From contig NZ_CP090959.1 of the NCBI RefSeq assembly GCF_024138675.1, positions 1,388,501-1,452,500 on the forward strand: a stretch of 64,000 nt of DNA. Reading direction: 5' to 3'. Below are positions 9,277-22,270 of this stretch, in pieces. A model generated the notes under the pieces. It saw only the letters and a list, made by a program, of their open reading frames with translations, did no database searches and was not told where the DNA came from. Position numbers and translations under genes: made by a program. The first letter of the stretch is position 1. Each line of letters starts with the position of its first letter. This DNA comes from Simiduia sp. 21SJ11W-1 (GTDB lineage Bacteria > Pseudomonadota > Gammaproteobacteria > Pseudomonadales > Cellvibrionaceae).

Positions 9277-11277
9277 ATGCGATTTACGGTAACTGCACGC
9301 ATCGCCGGTGGTTTTGCGCTGATGCTCACGCTTTTGGCGGGCCTATTATGGACTGGTATCAGCGCCATCAGCCGTATTAACGATGGGCTGATCGAATTAA
9401 ACAGCAAGACCAAGCCACTGGTGGTCGCCAGTGGCCAGGCGCAAGAGTCGTTACTGCAAGCACGCCTTGCGGTGAACCGGTTTTATCTCAGTAAGAAACT
9501 CACGGCGCTAGACGCCATTGAAGCCCAGTTCAATCAGCAGCAGGCCCGCAATGAAGCTGCAATGCAAAAAGCGCTTGGGGTGAGCCAGGTCTTTACGACA
9601 CTGAGCGACCAGTTAAAGCAAGTGCAGCAATCTACTGCCTCGGTGTTTCAGGTAGCCCCCGACATCCTCGCAGCGCACCGTGAAGATCTTCAACTGGCGG
9701 CGGCAGTGGCGCAAAAGCGTAGCTTATTTACCGATATGTCTGATGAGATTGAAAGCAATATTATCGACTTGCAGGCCAGAGCCGGTAGCCGGTATGCAGC
9801 TGATTTGGATGAGCTCTACGATGCGGTTATGGGCGCTTCGGATCTGTCTGTGCGCGTGCTGGATCGCCCGCAGCGTATGGCGGTGCTCTCTGCGCGCAGC
9901 ACAGTGCAAAAGCGGCTGCAACGCATTGAGGGCCTGTTGTCTGATTTGTCTGTAAGCTTCTCTGGCAGTAGTGAAATGCAGGCTGTTGCCGGTGCGTTCC
10001 AGCGATTCAAAACTCAGGTATCAGGTGATGACGGCTTCCTTGCGCTATACGTAAAGCAGCTCTTGGCCCGCGATCGCGCGGATGACTTGCTGGCCCAGCT
10101 CGATGGCCATATGGATAAAGCGGTGTTGGAGCTCGACGAGGTGGTATCGGGTGCCCAGGCCATTGCGCAATCGCGCGCCAATAAAGCACAGGAGACTGTT
10201 AGCAGCAGTCGCTTTACCCTGCTGGCGTTTTTTGGCCTGGCTCTGGTTGTTGCAGTACTTGCCTCGCTCTACATCATCCGCTCCATACGGGAGCCGCTGC
10301 AAAAAGTGGTGCATTTTTTAACAGATATGGCGCAAGGCGATGTGCGTTATGACTTGTCTGTTCAGCGCGACGATGAACTGGGCGAGCTCGCCAAAAATAC
10401 CAATATTCTGGCAAGCCGGCTGCGTGAAGCGTTACTGGAAATTCACCAAAATGCGGAATCTCTGGCGGGGTCATCAGGCAAGAGTACAGGCCTTGCCGAG
10501 GCCGGCGATCAAACCGCCAAGCAGCAGATGGAGCACACGCGGCAATTTGCGATATCCATGACGGAAATGGTGAACACAGTACGGGAAGTGGCCAGCAGTG
10601 CCAGCCAAACCCTGGAGCAGGTGCGCACGGCAACAGAGCAAGCAGACTCGGGCCAGCAGGTAGTGAACGACAATATCCAGTCGATCAATTCGCTGGAGGC
10701 TGAAATCGCCCGCGCCGCGGATGTCATTGCAAAGCTGAATGAAAGAAGCAACAGCATCAGCGAGGTGCTGGAGGTGATTCGCAACATTGCCAACCAAACC
10801 AATTTGCTGGCCCTGAACGCGGCCATTGAAGCGGCTCGCGCCGGTGAGCAGGGGCGAGGCTTTGCCGTAGTGGCCGATGAAGTTCGCACACTGGCCAGCC
10901 GCACCCAGGACAGCACCACTGAAATCCAGGATATGATCGAGCGCTTGCAGCAGGAGGCCCGCGAGGCAGTAAACGTGATGGATCACAGCCAGCAGGAGGC
11001 CGCTGTCAGTGTGGAAAAAGCGCGGGATGCCGGCGTAGTGCTCGAAAAGATCAACGACACCATGCAAGGCATCAGTATGATGAACGCGCAGATTGCCAGC
11101 GCCGCAGAAGAGCAAAGTATGGTGAGCCGGGAAATGGAAAAAAATATTGAGGAAATTTCCGCAATGGCAGAAAACACCGCGCTGGCCTCGAAGCAAGGGC
11201 TTGAGGCAAGCGCCGATGTAGCCCGCCTGGCGGCTGGCCTCAAGCAGATGGTGGGGCAGTTCAAATTGCAGAGCTAG
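9277..11277 (+). CDS. Methyl-accepting chemotaxis protein
   Basis: Transmembrane chemoreceptor, 666 aa. It has a membrane helix at about 8-30, an all-helical periplasmic region of ~280 residues (length suggests a helical bimodular or four-helix sensor), a second membrane helix near 308-330, a HAMP domain, then the cytoplasmic signalling helices. The conserved hairpin tip '[20 protein letters not shown]' followed by '[13 protein letters not shown]' is present and should contact CheA/CheW. No C-terminal CheR-tethering pentapeptide is seen. The ligand is unknown. It follows the small secreted Cys-rich protein by 14 bp, so that protein might act as a periplasmic binding partner, which is inference only. 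Confidence 0.93.
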   Translation: MRFTVTARIAGGFALMLTLLAGLLWTGISAISRINDGLIELNSKTKPLVVASGQAQESLLQARLAVNRFYLSKKLTALDAIEAQFNQQQARNEAAMQKALGVSQVFTTLSDQLKQVQQSTASVFQVAPDILAAHREDLQLAAAVAQKRSLFTDMSDEIESNIIDLQARAGSRYAADLDELYDAVMGASDLSVRVLDRPQRMAVLSARSTVQKRLQRIEGLLSDLSVSFSGSSEMQAVAGAFQRFKTQVSGDDGFLALYVKQLLARDRADDLLAQLDGHMDKAVLELDEVVSGAQAIAQSRANKAQETVSSSRFTLLAFFGLALVVAVLASLYIIRSIREPLQKVVHFLTDMAQGDVRYDLSVQRDDELGELAKNTNILASRLREALLEIHQNAESLAGSSGKSTGLAEAGDQTAKQQMEHTRQFAISMTEMVNTVREVASSASQTLEQVRTATEQADSGQQVVNDNIQSINSLEAEIARAADVIAKLNERSNSISEVLEVIRNIANQTNLLALNAAIEAARAGEQGRGFAVVADEVRTLASRTQDSTTEIQDMIERLQQEAREAVNVMDHSQQEAAVSVEKARDAGVVLEKINDTMQGISMMNAQIASAAEEQSMVSREMEKNIEEISAMAENTALASKQGLEASADVARLAAGLKQMVGQFKLQS

Positions 11278-11380
11278 ATTGGCAGCCGGGGATGGGTGTT
11301 ACGTAAAACTGATGTGAATGGGGTAGTATGCGTGCTTGTTTCGGCGCGCCTTTGCATCAGTAAAATGTTGACCCGGTAAG

Positions 11381-12877
11381 ATGACAAACCCACCTTTGAA
11401 CAATTCTTCAGGCGCTAAGCCAGCGGCCAGCAGGCCAGATTGGCTGGCGGCTTTCGGCGAGCGCCTGCGGCGCGATTTTCCCGATGTGTTCGCCGCCCAA
11501 AAGCTTTCTGTGGCCCTGTCTGGTGGGCTGGATTCTGCCGTGCTTTTACATCTGTTGGCTGGGCTCGGTTTGCCGGTACATGCCATTCACGTCAATCACC
11601 AGTTATCCCCCAACGCCGATGCCTGGCAATCACACTGTGAACAGCTGTGTGCGTCGCTCGATGTGCCCTTTGAGGCCCACAGGGTAACGGTGGCAGCGCG
11701 TGGTCGCGGGTTGGAAGATGCAGCCAGAGCCAGCCGGTATCAGGTGTTTGAACAGGCCCTTGCCCACGGGGGCCTACTCGTTACCGCGCATCACCAGGAT
11801 GATCAGGCCGAAACCTTGCTGTTGCGATTGCTGCGTGGTGCCGGAGTGGAAGGTATGGGGGCCATGGCGGCCAGACGGCCATTGGCCGCCGGCGAATTGG
11901 TGCGCCCGCTGCTAGCCGTGCCCCGCAAACAGCTTGAGCAATGGGCGCATACGTTGGGCGTGCGCTACGTTGAAGATGAAAGCAATTCCGATGAGGCGCT
12001 TGATCGCAACTACCTGCGCCATCGGGTGCTCCCATTGCTGCATGAAAGGTGGCCGGCCGCAGCCCGCCAATTGGCAGCCGCAGCCGAATTAAGCGGTGAA
12101 TCCCGGGTGCTGCTGGCAGACCTTGCCGAACTTGACGCAGCCCGGCTTGACGCAGCCCGGCTGGACGCAGCCCGGCTGGACGCAGCCCGGCTGGACGCAG
12201 CCCGGCTGGACGCAGCCCGGCTTGACATACGGCCCGAGCGTTTGGGTGAATCCATTGATCTGGCGGTGCTGGCGGGCTTGTCTGCGCTGCGACAAAAAAA
12301 TCTGGTGCGCCATTGGTTGGCGCAGCGATCGTTGGTGTTGAGCCGGGTGCAATTGGCGCAACTGCTCCAACTTTGGCTGGTAGCCGAGGCAGACACACAG
12401 CCCCAGTTGCTATTGGCCACGCCCGGTGGTCAGGTGCGATTTTACCGCTACCAGCGGCGCGGTTATCTCATCCGGCTGGGCCATAGCAAAGGCGACGCCG
12501 CCTCATGGTCACTGCCGGCCGGGCCTTTGTATCCAGAGCGTAGCTATCGCTTTAATACAGCCTTGGGTGTTATGGGGCTGGCAATGCGCGCAGCAAGCAC
12601 GGGGCTGGCTCTGCCCGATGCTGGCCATTGGTGGTTGCGCAGCCGGCAGGCGGGCGACAGGTGCCAGCCCGCGCACCGCAATCGCTCCCAAACGCTTAAA
12701 AAGTGCCTGCAGGAATCCGGACTGGTGCCCTGGCTACGCCCCATGACGCCCTTGGTGTGCAACCCTCAAAACCCGCAACAGATTTGGGCGGCGGGTGATC
12801 TTTGGCTCGACCGGGACGCGCCTCTGGCAGAGGCAGGTGGCTACCAATTGCACTGGTGGTTTGAGGGTGATTTGTAA
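11381..12877 (+). CDS. tilS: tRNA(Ile)-lysidine synthetase with internal peptide repeat
   Basis: Essential enzyme that converts C34 of tRNA-Ile2 (CAU) to lysidine with ATP and lysine, so that it reads AUA. At 498 aa it is longer than E. coli TilS (about 430). It has the PP-loop 'SGGLDS' (47-52), 'HVNHQL', 'GHHQDDQAET'-like 'TAHHQDDQAETLLLRL', and the central and C-terminal TilS domains ('LRSRQAGDRCQP'). The unusual part is residues 251-280: six perfect copies of LDAAR encoded by a 15-bp tandem repeat, placed in the linker between the PP-loop domain and the central domain. Usual context: upstream of pyrG. Confidence 0.93.
   Translation: MTNPPLNNSSGAKPAASRPDWLAAFGERLRRDFPDVFAAQKLSVALSGGLDSAVLLHLLAGLGLPVHAIHVNHQLSPNADAWQSHCEQLCASLDVPFEAHRVTVAARGRGLEDAARASRYQVFEQALAHGGLLVTAHHQDDQAETLLLRLLRGAGVEGMGAMAARRPLAAGELVRPLLAVPRKQLEQWAHTLGVRYVEDESNSDEALDRNYLRHRVLPLLHERWPAAARQLAAAAELSGESRVLLADLAELDAARLDAARLDAARLDAARLDAARLDAARLDIRPERLGESIDLAVLAGLSALRQKNLVRHWLAQRSLVLSRVQLAQLLQLWLVAEADTQPQLLLATPGGQVRFYRYQRRGYLIRLGHSKGDAASWSLPAGPLYPERSYRFNTALGVMGLAMRAASTGLALPDAGHWWLRSRQAGDRCQPAHRNRSQTLKKCLQESGLVPWLRPMTPLVCNPQNPQQIWAAGDLWLDRDAPLAEAGGYQLHWWFEGDL
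12131..12220 (+). repeat. Six-copy 15-bp tandem repeat inside tilS
   Basis: Six contiguous 15-bp units, CTTGACGCAGCCCGG (copies 1-2) and CTGGACGCAGCCCGG (copies 3-6), encode (LDAAR)x6 in frame. The unit length is a multiple of three, so copy-number change by slippage would keep the reading frame. A seventh partial unit (LD followed by IRPER) continues the pattern. It is GC-rich and repeats are nearly identical, suggesting recent expansion. Confidence 0.97.
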
Positions 12878-13106
12878 TTGAGGCCGCAGGGGTTTTCTGG
12901 TAGTCTGGCGTCCCATCTCAAGGGTGGTGGCTCTCTTATCCCCCCAGTCGCAAAAAGATCGTCAGAAGGCCCCGTTAAACGGCTCGGCTTTCCGGCGTTT
13001 TGTGCTTTTGTGTGGTGTGAGCCAGCCCAGGCGGGAAGCCCTGTTGAATCGGGCTACACTGCCAGCTGTCTTTAAACACCGCGGCACACTTATTGGCTGC
13101 ACTTAG

Positions 13107-14750
<1,644 letters not shown>

Positions 14751-14766
14751 TTGCAGTAGGAATTGA

Positions 14767-16962
<2,196 letters not shown>

Positions 16963-16976
16963 TTCACGGTGATTGC

Positions 16977-17015
16977 AAAACGGGTAGCGCAGGCATCGCC
17001 GCGCTACCCGTTTTT
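16977..17015 (+). terminator. Rho-independent terminator after eno
   Basis: Perfect 10-bp stem CGGGTAGCGC / GCGCTACCCG (16981-16990 and 17001-17010) with a 10-nt loop, flanked by AAAA on the left and TTTTT on the right. It separates the pyrG-kdsA-eno group from ftsB. Confidence 0.88.
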
Positions 17016-17062
17016 CGTTTAAGCTCTGGCAAACACACGCTGCAAATGGTTCACAACGCGCA

Positions 17063-17353
17063 ATGAAATGGCTACTTCCCATATTGGTTTTACTGCTGGC
17101 GGCCCTGCAATACCGCCTGTGGGTGGGTGAGGGCAGTTATGCCGAGGTGGCACGCCTGGAGGCCGCCATTGAGCGCCAGCGGGTTGAAAACGACAAAATG
17201 CGTGAACGCAATCGCGTACTGGCTGTTGAGGTGCGCGAGCTAAAAAATGGCCTGGATGCCATTGAAGAACGCGCACGGCTGGAAATGGGCATGATCAAAG
17301 AGGGCGAGTCCTTTTACATGCTGGTTGAACCCGAGCCGGAAGCACGCAAATGA
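17063..17353 (+). CDS. ftsB: Cell division protein FtsB
   Basis: Bitopic septal protein, 96 aa, that forms the FtsQLB complex with FtsL and FtsQ and relays activation to FtsWI. A single N-terminal membrane helix (about 3-20, 'LLPILVLLLAALQYRLW') is followed by a coiled coil ('VARLEAAIERQRVENDKMRERN') and the conserved 'ERARLEMGMIKEGESFY' segment. Its last four bases overlap the ispD start (ATGA), as in related genomes. Confidence 0.95.
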   Translation: MKWLLPILVLLLAALQYRLWVGEGSYAEVARLEAAIERQRVENDKMRERNRVLAVEVRELKNGLDAIEERARLEMGMIKEGESFYMLVEPEPEARK

Positions 17354-18069
17354 GTGCCCTATGGGTAGTGGTACCGGCTGCCGGTATTGGTTCACGCATG
17401 CAAGCGGCTATGCCAAAACAATACCTGCCGTTGGCCGGGCGTACTGTGATAGAGCACACCCTGGAGCGCTTGCTGGCCATCGAATCCCTAGCAGGCCTCA
17501 TTGTGGCCCTGCATCCGGACGATGCGCACTTCCACCATTTGCCCCTTTCGAGCAATCCGCGCATTACGCCCATTACCGGCGGTGCCGAGCGTGCCGATTC
17601 CGTGCGCCGCGCCTTGAGCGCGCTCTGCACCAAAGCCGGCCCGGATGATTGGGTGCTGGTACATGATGCGGCGCGCCCGTGTATTACGCCCGAGGTATTG
17701 AACAGTTTTGTTGCACGGGTACTGCAGTCGGCTAGCCACACCCATTGTGGCGCGATACTGGCAGCCCCTGTGGCCGATACGCTAAAGCGTGTGGGCGAGG
17801 GCGCAACCATTGCCGAAACGGTAGACCGCCGCGGGCTGTGGGCTGCCCAAACCCCGCAGATGTTTCGCTATCAGGCGCTCCAAAACGCCTTGGTGCAGGC
17901 GCAAAATTCGGGCCTTGTAATTACTGATGAAGCCAGTGCCATTGAGGGCGCAGGCCTTAGTGCAATGGTAGTGAATGGCCCCAGTGATAATCTAAAAATT
18001 ACCCGGCCTGAGGATCTGCCCTTGGCGGAGTTAATTTTGCAGGCTCAAAAACAAAGTGACAGGTCATGA
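17350..18069 (+). CDS. ispD: 2-C-methyl-D-erythritol 4-phosphate cytidylyltransferase
   Basis: Third step of the MEP isoprenoid pathway: MEP + CTP to CDP-ME. 239 aa with the nucleotidyltransferase signature '[18 protein letters not shown]' at the N-terminus and '[11 protein letters not shown]' in the middle. Overlaps ftsB upstream and ispF downstream by 4 bp each, so the cluster is translationally coupled. Confidence 0.97.
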   Translation: MSALWVVVPAAGIGSRMQAAMPKQYLPLAGRTVIEHTLERLLAIESLAGLIVALHPDDAHFHHLPLSSNPRITPITGGAERADSVRRALSALCTKAGPDDWVLVHDAARPCITPEVLNSFVARVLQSASHTHCGAILAAPVADTLKRVGEGATIAETVDRRGLWAAQTPQMFRYQALQNALVQAQNSGLVITDEASAIEGAGLSAMVVNGPSDNLKITRPEDLPLAELILQAQKQSDRS

Positions 18070-18542
18070 GAATAGGTAACGGCTACGATGTGCACGCCTT
18101 TGGCGAGGGCGACAAAATTGTGCTCGGTGGTGTGATGATTCCCTACGAGCGCGGTTTGATTGCCCACTCAGATGGCGATGTATTGCTGCATGCGCTCGCC
18201 GATGCGCTGCTGGGTGCCTGCGCCTTGGGCGACATTGGCAAACACTTCCCCGATACCGATGCCCAGTTTAAAAACGCCGATAGCCGCGCGCTGTTGCGCA
18301 TGGTGTACGCCAAGGTGAAAGCGCTGGGTTATCAGTTGGTGAATGCCGATATGACCATCGTGGCCCAGGCACCCAAAATGGCGCCCTACATCAGCCGAAT
18401 GGCCGAGCACATCGCCGCCGATTTAGAGGCCGGTGTGGGCCAGGTAAATGTGAAGGCCACCACCACAGAGCGCTTGGGGTTTACCGGCCGCAAAGAAGGC
18501 ATCGCCTGCTACGCGGTAGTGCTGTTGGGCCCACGCACGTGA
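18066..18542 (+). CDS. ispF: 2-C-methyl-D-erythritol 2,4-cyclodiphosphate synthase
   Basis: Fifth MEP-pathway step: cyclises CDP-ME 2-phosphate to MEcPP, the substrate of IspG encoded 40 kb downstream in this window. 158 aa. '[11 protein letters not shown]' contributes the metal-binding Asp and His, and '[21 protein letters not shown]' and '[15 protein letters not shown]' are family signatures. Overlaps ispD and truD by 4 bp each. Confidence 0.97.
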   Translation: MRIGNGYDVHAFGEGDKIVLGGVMIPYERGLIAHSDGDVLLHALADALLGACALGDIGKHFPDTDAQFKNADSRALLRMVYAKVKALGYQLVNADMTIVAQAPKMAPYISRMAEHIAADLEAGVGQVNVKATTTERLGFTGRKEGIACYAVVLLGPRT

Positions 18543-19558
18543 ACGAATTTAATCTGGATTTCCCCCGTGCGCTGGGCGCGCCAGAGGTAAGCGCAGGTTT
18601 TCGCGTTGAATGTGAAGACTTTGTGGTGAATGAAGTGCTGGGTTTTGAGCCTTCCAATGACGGCGAGCACCAGCTGCTTGAGGTGATCAAACGCGACGAC
18701 AACACCCCCTGGGTGGCCAAGCAAATCGCGCAGATTGCCGGTGTAAAACCCATGGATGTGGGCTATTGCGGCATGAAAGACAGGCGCGCAGTTACCCGCC
18801 AGTGGTTCAGCGTGTATTTACCCAAAGCGCAACCTCTCGACTGGCAGGCATTGAATACTGAAACTACGCAACTTGTGCGCGTTGCCCGCCACCATAAAAA
18901 GCTGCGCCGCGGTGAGCATCAGGCCAATGAATTTTTAATCCGGCTGCGCGACTGCCAGGGCGATCTTGCCGGTGTGGAGCAGCGCCTTGCGCGTATTGCC
19001 GAGCAGGGCGTGCCGAATTATTTTGGAGAGCAGCGCTTTGGGCGCAATGCCAGTAATTTAATAGCGGCAGAGCAGGCCTTTGCGCAGGCGGCCAGTGAAC
19101 CCGAGGGTGCGCGCCCGCGCCGCTCGCGCAAAAAAGGCGGCCGGCGCCCGGCCGCGCAAGGCGGTGCAGGCATGAGTGTGTCGGCGGCGCGCTCTTGGTT
19201 ATTCAACCAGGTACTCGCAGCGCGGGTTAACGCCAGCCAATGGCGCGAGCCCATGGCCGGCGAGCCAAATCCTGAACCCTCAGGCCCGCTTTGGGGGCGC
19301 GGGCGCAATCCGGCAGGCGAGGCGCTGCTGGCATTGGAAGATTCGGTGCTCACACCATGGCGCAACTGGTGCAATAGCCTCGAGCACGCAGGGCTTTCCC
19401 AGGAGCGCCGGGCCTTGTGCCTGCAGCCGCAGGCGTTGCGCTGGCACTTCGAGGGCCAGGATCTGTGTTTGGCTTTTACCTTGGCGCCGGGCCAATTTGC
19501 CACGGCGGTGCTGCGTGAAATCGCAGTGCTGATCACGCCTGAGCTGGCCGCTGAATAA
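18539..19558 (+). CDS. truD: tRNA pseudouridine(13) synthase TruD, atypical architecture
   Basis: Makes pseudouridine 13 in tRNA-Glu. 339 aa from GTG 18539, overlapping ispF by 4 bp. The catalytic region is intact ('[19 protein letters not shown]', '[17 protein letters not shown]'), and '[18 protein letters not shown]' and the C-terminal '[11 protein letters not shown]' are recognisable. Two oddities compared with the E. coli and Pseudomonas proteins as I remember them: a basic Arg/Lys-rich insertion of about 20-25 residues before the 'SAARS' motif, and loss of most of the TRUD insert-domain segment that normally follows 'AARV' (no 'GD..L..AGR' element). The two changes leave total length near normal. 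Confidence 0.93.
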   Translation: MNEFNLDFPRALGAPEVSAGFRVECEDFVVNEVLGFEPSNDGEHQLLEVIKRDDNTPWVAKQIAQIAGVKPMDVGYCGMKDRRAVTRQWFSVYLPKAQPLDWQALNTETTQLVRVARHHKKLRRGEHQANEFLIRLRDCQGDLAGVEQRLARIAEQGVPNYFGEQRFGRNASNLIAAEQAFAQAASEPEGARPRRSRKKGGRRPAAQGGAGMSVSAARSWLFNQVLAARVNASQWREPMAGEPNPEPSGPLWGRGRNPAGEALLALEDSVLTPWRNWCNSLEHAGLSQERRALCLQPQALRWHFEGQDLCLAFTLAPGQFATAVLREIAVLITPELAAE

Positions 19559-19703
19559 TTAACAAAGGGCAGGTGAGAGCCTGCTGAACGAGGCTTACGC
19601 TGTGATATAGTTCACGGCGCTAAGTGGCCCATGAGGCCGAGAAGAATAAGCAGGACCTTGTGGGGACAGTTGCGTGACCAATTTATTACTGCAGGGGGTT
19701 GGA

Positions 19704-20345
19704 ATGACCTCCCAGCGCACCCGAGAGCGTCTGATTCAGCGGCTGATGGATCAGGGTGTTTCAAACGAACAGGTGTTAGATATTATTCGCAACACCCCGC
19801 GCCATATATTTCTGGACGAGGCGCTCTCCCATCGCGCCTACGAAGATTCCTCCCTGCCTATTGGCTTCGGCCAAACCCTGTCGCAACCCTATATCGTGGC
19901 CCGCATGACGGAACTCCTGGTGGGCGCCGCTGCCAAACTGGATAAAGTGTTGGAAATCGGCACCGGCTCCGGTTACCAGACTGTGGTACTCGCCCAGTTG
20001 GTAAAGCAGCTCTACAGTGTGGAGCGCATTAAGCCATTGCAGGATAAAGCCCGTGAGCGCATTCGCACATTGGGGTTGCGCAACGTTTTCTTGCGCCACG
20101 CCGATGGTGGCTTTGGTTGGCCCGAGCAGGGCCCGTTTGATGCCATCTTGAGTGCCGCCGCACCGCGCACAGTGCCGGAGGGGCTCAAAAAACAGCTGGC
20201 CCCTAACGGTGTGCTGGTTATTCCCGTGGGAGGCGATCAACAGGAGTTGCAATTAGTGATGCGCGATGGCGATACCGACACCTTCGTCACCCGCACTATT
20301 GAACCCGTTAAATTTGTGCCGTTGCTCTCTGGTACAACCCGATAA
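19704..20345 (+). CDS. pcm: Protein-L-isoaspartate O-methyltransferase
   Basis: Repairs isoaspartyl residues in aged proteins by SAM-dependent carboxyl methylation. 213 aa from ATG 19704, the start that matches Pcm family N-termini ('[14 protein letters not shown]') and follows a G-rich GGGGGTTGGA sequence; an in-frame GTG at 19674 would add 10 residues. '[22 protein letters not shown]' and the SAM loop '[12 protein letters not shown]' are clear. In Pseudomonas and E. coli surE sits between truD and pcm; here the interval is only 145 bp and has no trace of it. Confidence 0.95.
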   Translation: MTSQRTRERLIQRLMDQGVSNEQVLDIIRNTPRHIFLDEALSHRAYEDSSLPIGFGQTLSQPYIVARMTELLVGAAAKLDKVLEIGTGSGYQTVVLAQLVKQLYSVERIKPLQDKARERIRTLGLRNVFLRHADGGFGWPEQGPFDAILSAAAPRTVPEGLKKQLAPNGVLVIPVGGDQQELQLVMRDGDTDTFVTRTIEPVKFVPLLSGTTR

Positions 20346-20363
20346 TACAGGAACCTCTCTCAC

Positions 20364-21353
20364 ATGAAAGCAGCCTTCAAGCGCTATCTCCCCGTGTATT
20401 TAAAAGGTATGGCGATGGGGGCGGCTGATGTGGTGCCCGGTGTGTCTGGCGGCACAGTGGCCTTCGTTACCGGCATCTATGATGACTTTATCAATGCGTT
20501 GCGGGCCATCAGGCCCGCCACATTTTCCGTGTTATTAAAAGAAGGCCCCGCCAGCGCCTGGCGCGCCATTAACGGGAATTTCCTGCTGGCAGTGGTGGCG
20601 GGCATTGCCACCAGCCTGTTTACCTTTGCCGGTATTATCAGTTATTGCCTGGCAACCTATCCGCTGCTGGTGTGGTCGCTGTTTTTTGGTTTGATTTTCG
20701 CCTCCTCCGTCTACATGTATCGCCAGCTTGAACAGCGTGGCAGGGCCGAGTGGGTGTTTTTGATTATCGGGCTGTTATTTGCCTGGGGGGTAAGCCTGGT
20801 ACGCCCCACGGAATTCCCCCCCTATGACTGGATGCTGTTCTTTGCCGGCGCCCTTGCCATCTGCGCCATGATTTTGCCAGGCATTTCCGGCAGCTTTATC
20901 CTGTTGCTCATTGGCGCCTACCCATTATTTTTGCACGCCCTTAAAACCCCGGATCTGCCCATGCTCGGGTTCTTTTTAGCAGGCTGTGTAACCGGATTGC
21001 TGCTGTTTTCCCATGTGCTCGGTTATCTGCTTGCACACTTTAGGGCCCGTACCCTGGCACTGCTTACGGGCTTTTTATTTGGCTCTTTAAGCGTCATTTG
21101 GCCCTGGAAGCATGTTGTGCAAACCCGTGTAAACAGCAAGGGCGAAACAGTGCCCTTTATTCAGGAAAATGTAATGCCCCTACAATACGAGGCGCTGGCA
21201 GGTCAGCAGTCGCAATGGGAGCTGTGTGTATTGATGATGCTCGCAGGCTGCGTGTTGGTATGGGGTATTGAATGGGTTGCTGGGGTGGTGGCACGTAGGT
21301 CTACCTCTGATCCGAAGAAATCCTCGGATGATCGTAATTCGTTCACAAACTAA
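20364..21353 (+). CDS. DUF368 polyprenyl-phosphate transporter-like membrane protein
   Basis: Polytopic inner-membrane protein, 329 aa with about 8-9 hydrophobic segments. It contains the paired DUF368 signatures 'ADVVPGVSGGTVAF' (about 22-35) and 'AMILPGISGSFILLL', which face each other in the inverted-repeat fold. DUF368 proteins (PopT) have recently been shown to recycle undecaprenyl phosphate across the membrane for cell-wall and polysaccharide synthesis. It lies between pcm and nlpD, 18 bp after pcm, an unusual position for this otherwise conserved cluster. Assignment to the family is firm; the exact lipid substrate is inferred. Confidence 0.88.
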   Translation: MKAAFKRYLPVYLKGMAMGAADVVPGVSGGTVAFVTGIYDDFINALRAIRPATFSVLLKEGPASAWRAINGNFLLAVVAGIATSLFTFAGIISYCLATYPLLVWSLFFGLIFASSVYMYRQLEQRGRAEWVFLIIGLLFAWGVSLVRPTEFPPYDWMLFFAGALAICAMILPGISGSFILLLIGAYPLFLHALKTPDLPMLGFFLAGCVTGLLLFSHVLGYLLAHFRARTLALLTGFLFGSLSVIWPWKHVVQTRVNSKGETVPFIQENVMPLQYEALAGQQSQWELCVLMMLAGCVLVWGIEWVAGVVARRSTSDPKKSSDDRNSFTN

Positions 21354-21395
21354 CAGAATAGTTTTAGATAATTTTCTAATATGTCTATTCTGTTA
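21351..21395. repeat. AT-rich nested inverted repeat upstream of nlpD
   Basis: TAACAGAATAG (21351-21361) and CTATTCTGTTA (21385-21395) are perfect 11-bp arms, and inside them TTAGA (21364-21368) pairs with TCTAA (21375-21379). The first three bases are the stop codon of the DUF368 gene. No T-tract follows, so a simple intrinsic terminator is unlikely; an operator or mRNA structure in front of nlpD (start 21431) fits better. Confidence 0.7.
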
Positions 21396-21430
21396 ATTAT
21401 CAAAGTGAATATAAGGTCAGCGCGTAAGTC

Positions 21431-22237
21431 GTGCCATTTCAATCGCTAAAGCAAAAAACGGTTATATCGGCATTTGGCCAACTTGGCCAAATGGCAGTGG
21501 CGCTGGCGTTGCTTTTGGGGCTGTTTGGGTGCGCCTCGGGCGGTGGTGGTGCACCGGTATCGGAGCGCACGCGGCCTGCCCCTATTTCGGGCGTTGATCG
21601 CCATGTGGTAAAACCCGGCGATACCCTCTATTCGATCGCATGGCGCTATGGCGTTGATTATAAAGCACTTTCTCGCCGCAATGGCATTGGTAGCAGCTAC
21701 ACAATTTACCCGGGCCAAATAATTTACCTCGATGTCGATAAAAAACCAGTGACTGCCAAGTCACGCCCAGTAGTAAAAAGAAGCCCGACCACAACACAGA
21801 AGCCCGTGGCCAAAATGCCAGCCGCTAAACCTGTCATTCCTGTCAAGACTGCAGGTATGATAGGTCCGGTAAACTGGGTCTGGCCAGCGAAAGGGAGAAT
21901 CATTCGCAATTACTCCCCGGCCAGTGGGCTGAATAAAGGGATTGATATTGAAGGGCGTTTAGGAGAGCCTGTGCATTCCGCTGGCGCAGGCACCGTTGTT
22001 TACGCCGGCGATGGATTAAGGGGTTACGGCAAGTTGCTCATCATCAAACACGATGAAACTTACCTAAGCGCTTATGCACACAACAGCAAATTATTCGTTA
22101 AAGAGGGAGATAAAGTTAAAGGCAATCAGAAAATTGCCGAAATAGGGTCAAGTGGTACTGATACCACAAAGCTTCACTTTGAAATCAGACGCAAAGGACA
22201 ACCGGTAGATCCGCTCAAATACTTACCAAAGCGGTGA
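21431..22237 (+). CDS. nlpD: LysM/M23 lipoprotein NlpD (amidase activator)
   Basis: Outer-membrane lipoprotein that activates the septal amidase AmiC during daughter-cell separation. 268 aa from GTG 21431: signal with lipobox to C34 ('LGLFGC'), LysM peptidoglycan-binding domain (about 57-102, 'HVVKPGDTLYSIAWRYGV'), a basic Pro/Lys linker, and a C-terminal LytM domain (about 150-268). The metal ligands of active M23 enzymes are missing ('NKGIDIEG' instead of HxxxD), as is normal for NlpD. Base composition is noticeably more AT-rich than in neighbouring genes. It precedes rpoS as usual, and the main rpoS promoter may lie inside it, as in E. coli. Confidence 0.96.
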   Translation: MPFQSLKQKTVISAFGQLGQMAVALALLLGLFGCASGGGGAPVSERTRPAPISGVDRHVVKPGDTLYSIAWRYGVDYKALSRRNGIGSSYTIYPGQIIYLDVDKKPVTAKSRPVVKRSPTTTQKPVAKMPAAKPVIPVKTAGMIGPVNWVWPAKGRIIRNYSPASGLNKGIDIEGRLGEPVHSAGAGTVVYAGDGLRGYGKLLIIKHDETYLSAYAHNSKLFVKEGDKVKGNQKIAEIGSSGTDTTKLHFEIRRKGQPVDPLKYLPKR

Positions 22238-22270
22238 CAAAAACCGGGACGCGCAGAAGTGAAAGCCGAC

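Noticed and set aside
10474..11196. 240-codon minus-strand frame inside the chemoreceptor
   Set aside because: Antisense shadow of the highly conserved MCP signalling domain; composition is typical of a reversed GC-rich gene.
12131..12220. Direct repeat array considered as CRISPR
   Set aside because: Units are contiguous with no spacers, 15 bp long and in frame within tilS; it is a coding tandem repeat.
12089..12370. Minus-strand frame encoding a QPGCV-type repeat peptide
   Set aside because: It arises from reading the tilS 15-bp repeat backwards; no start context or independent support.
12924..13106. 60-codon frame between tilS and pyrG
   Set aside because: No ribosome-binding site, no recognisable family; probably chance in the pyrG promoter region.
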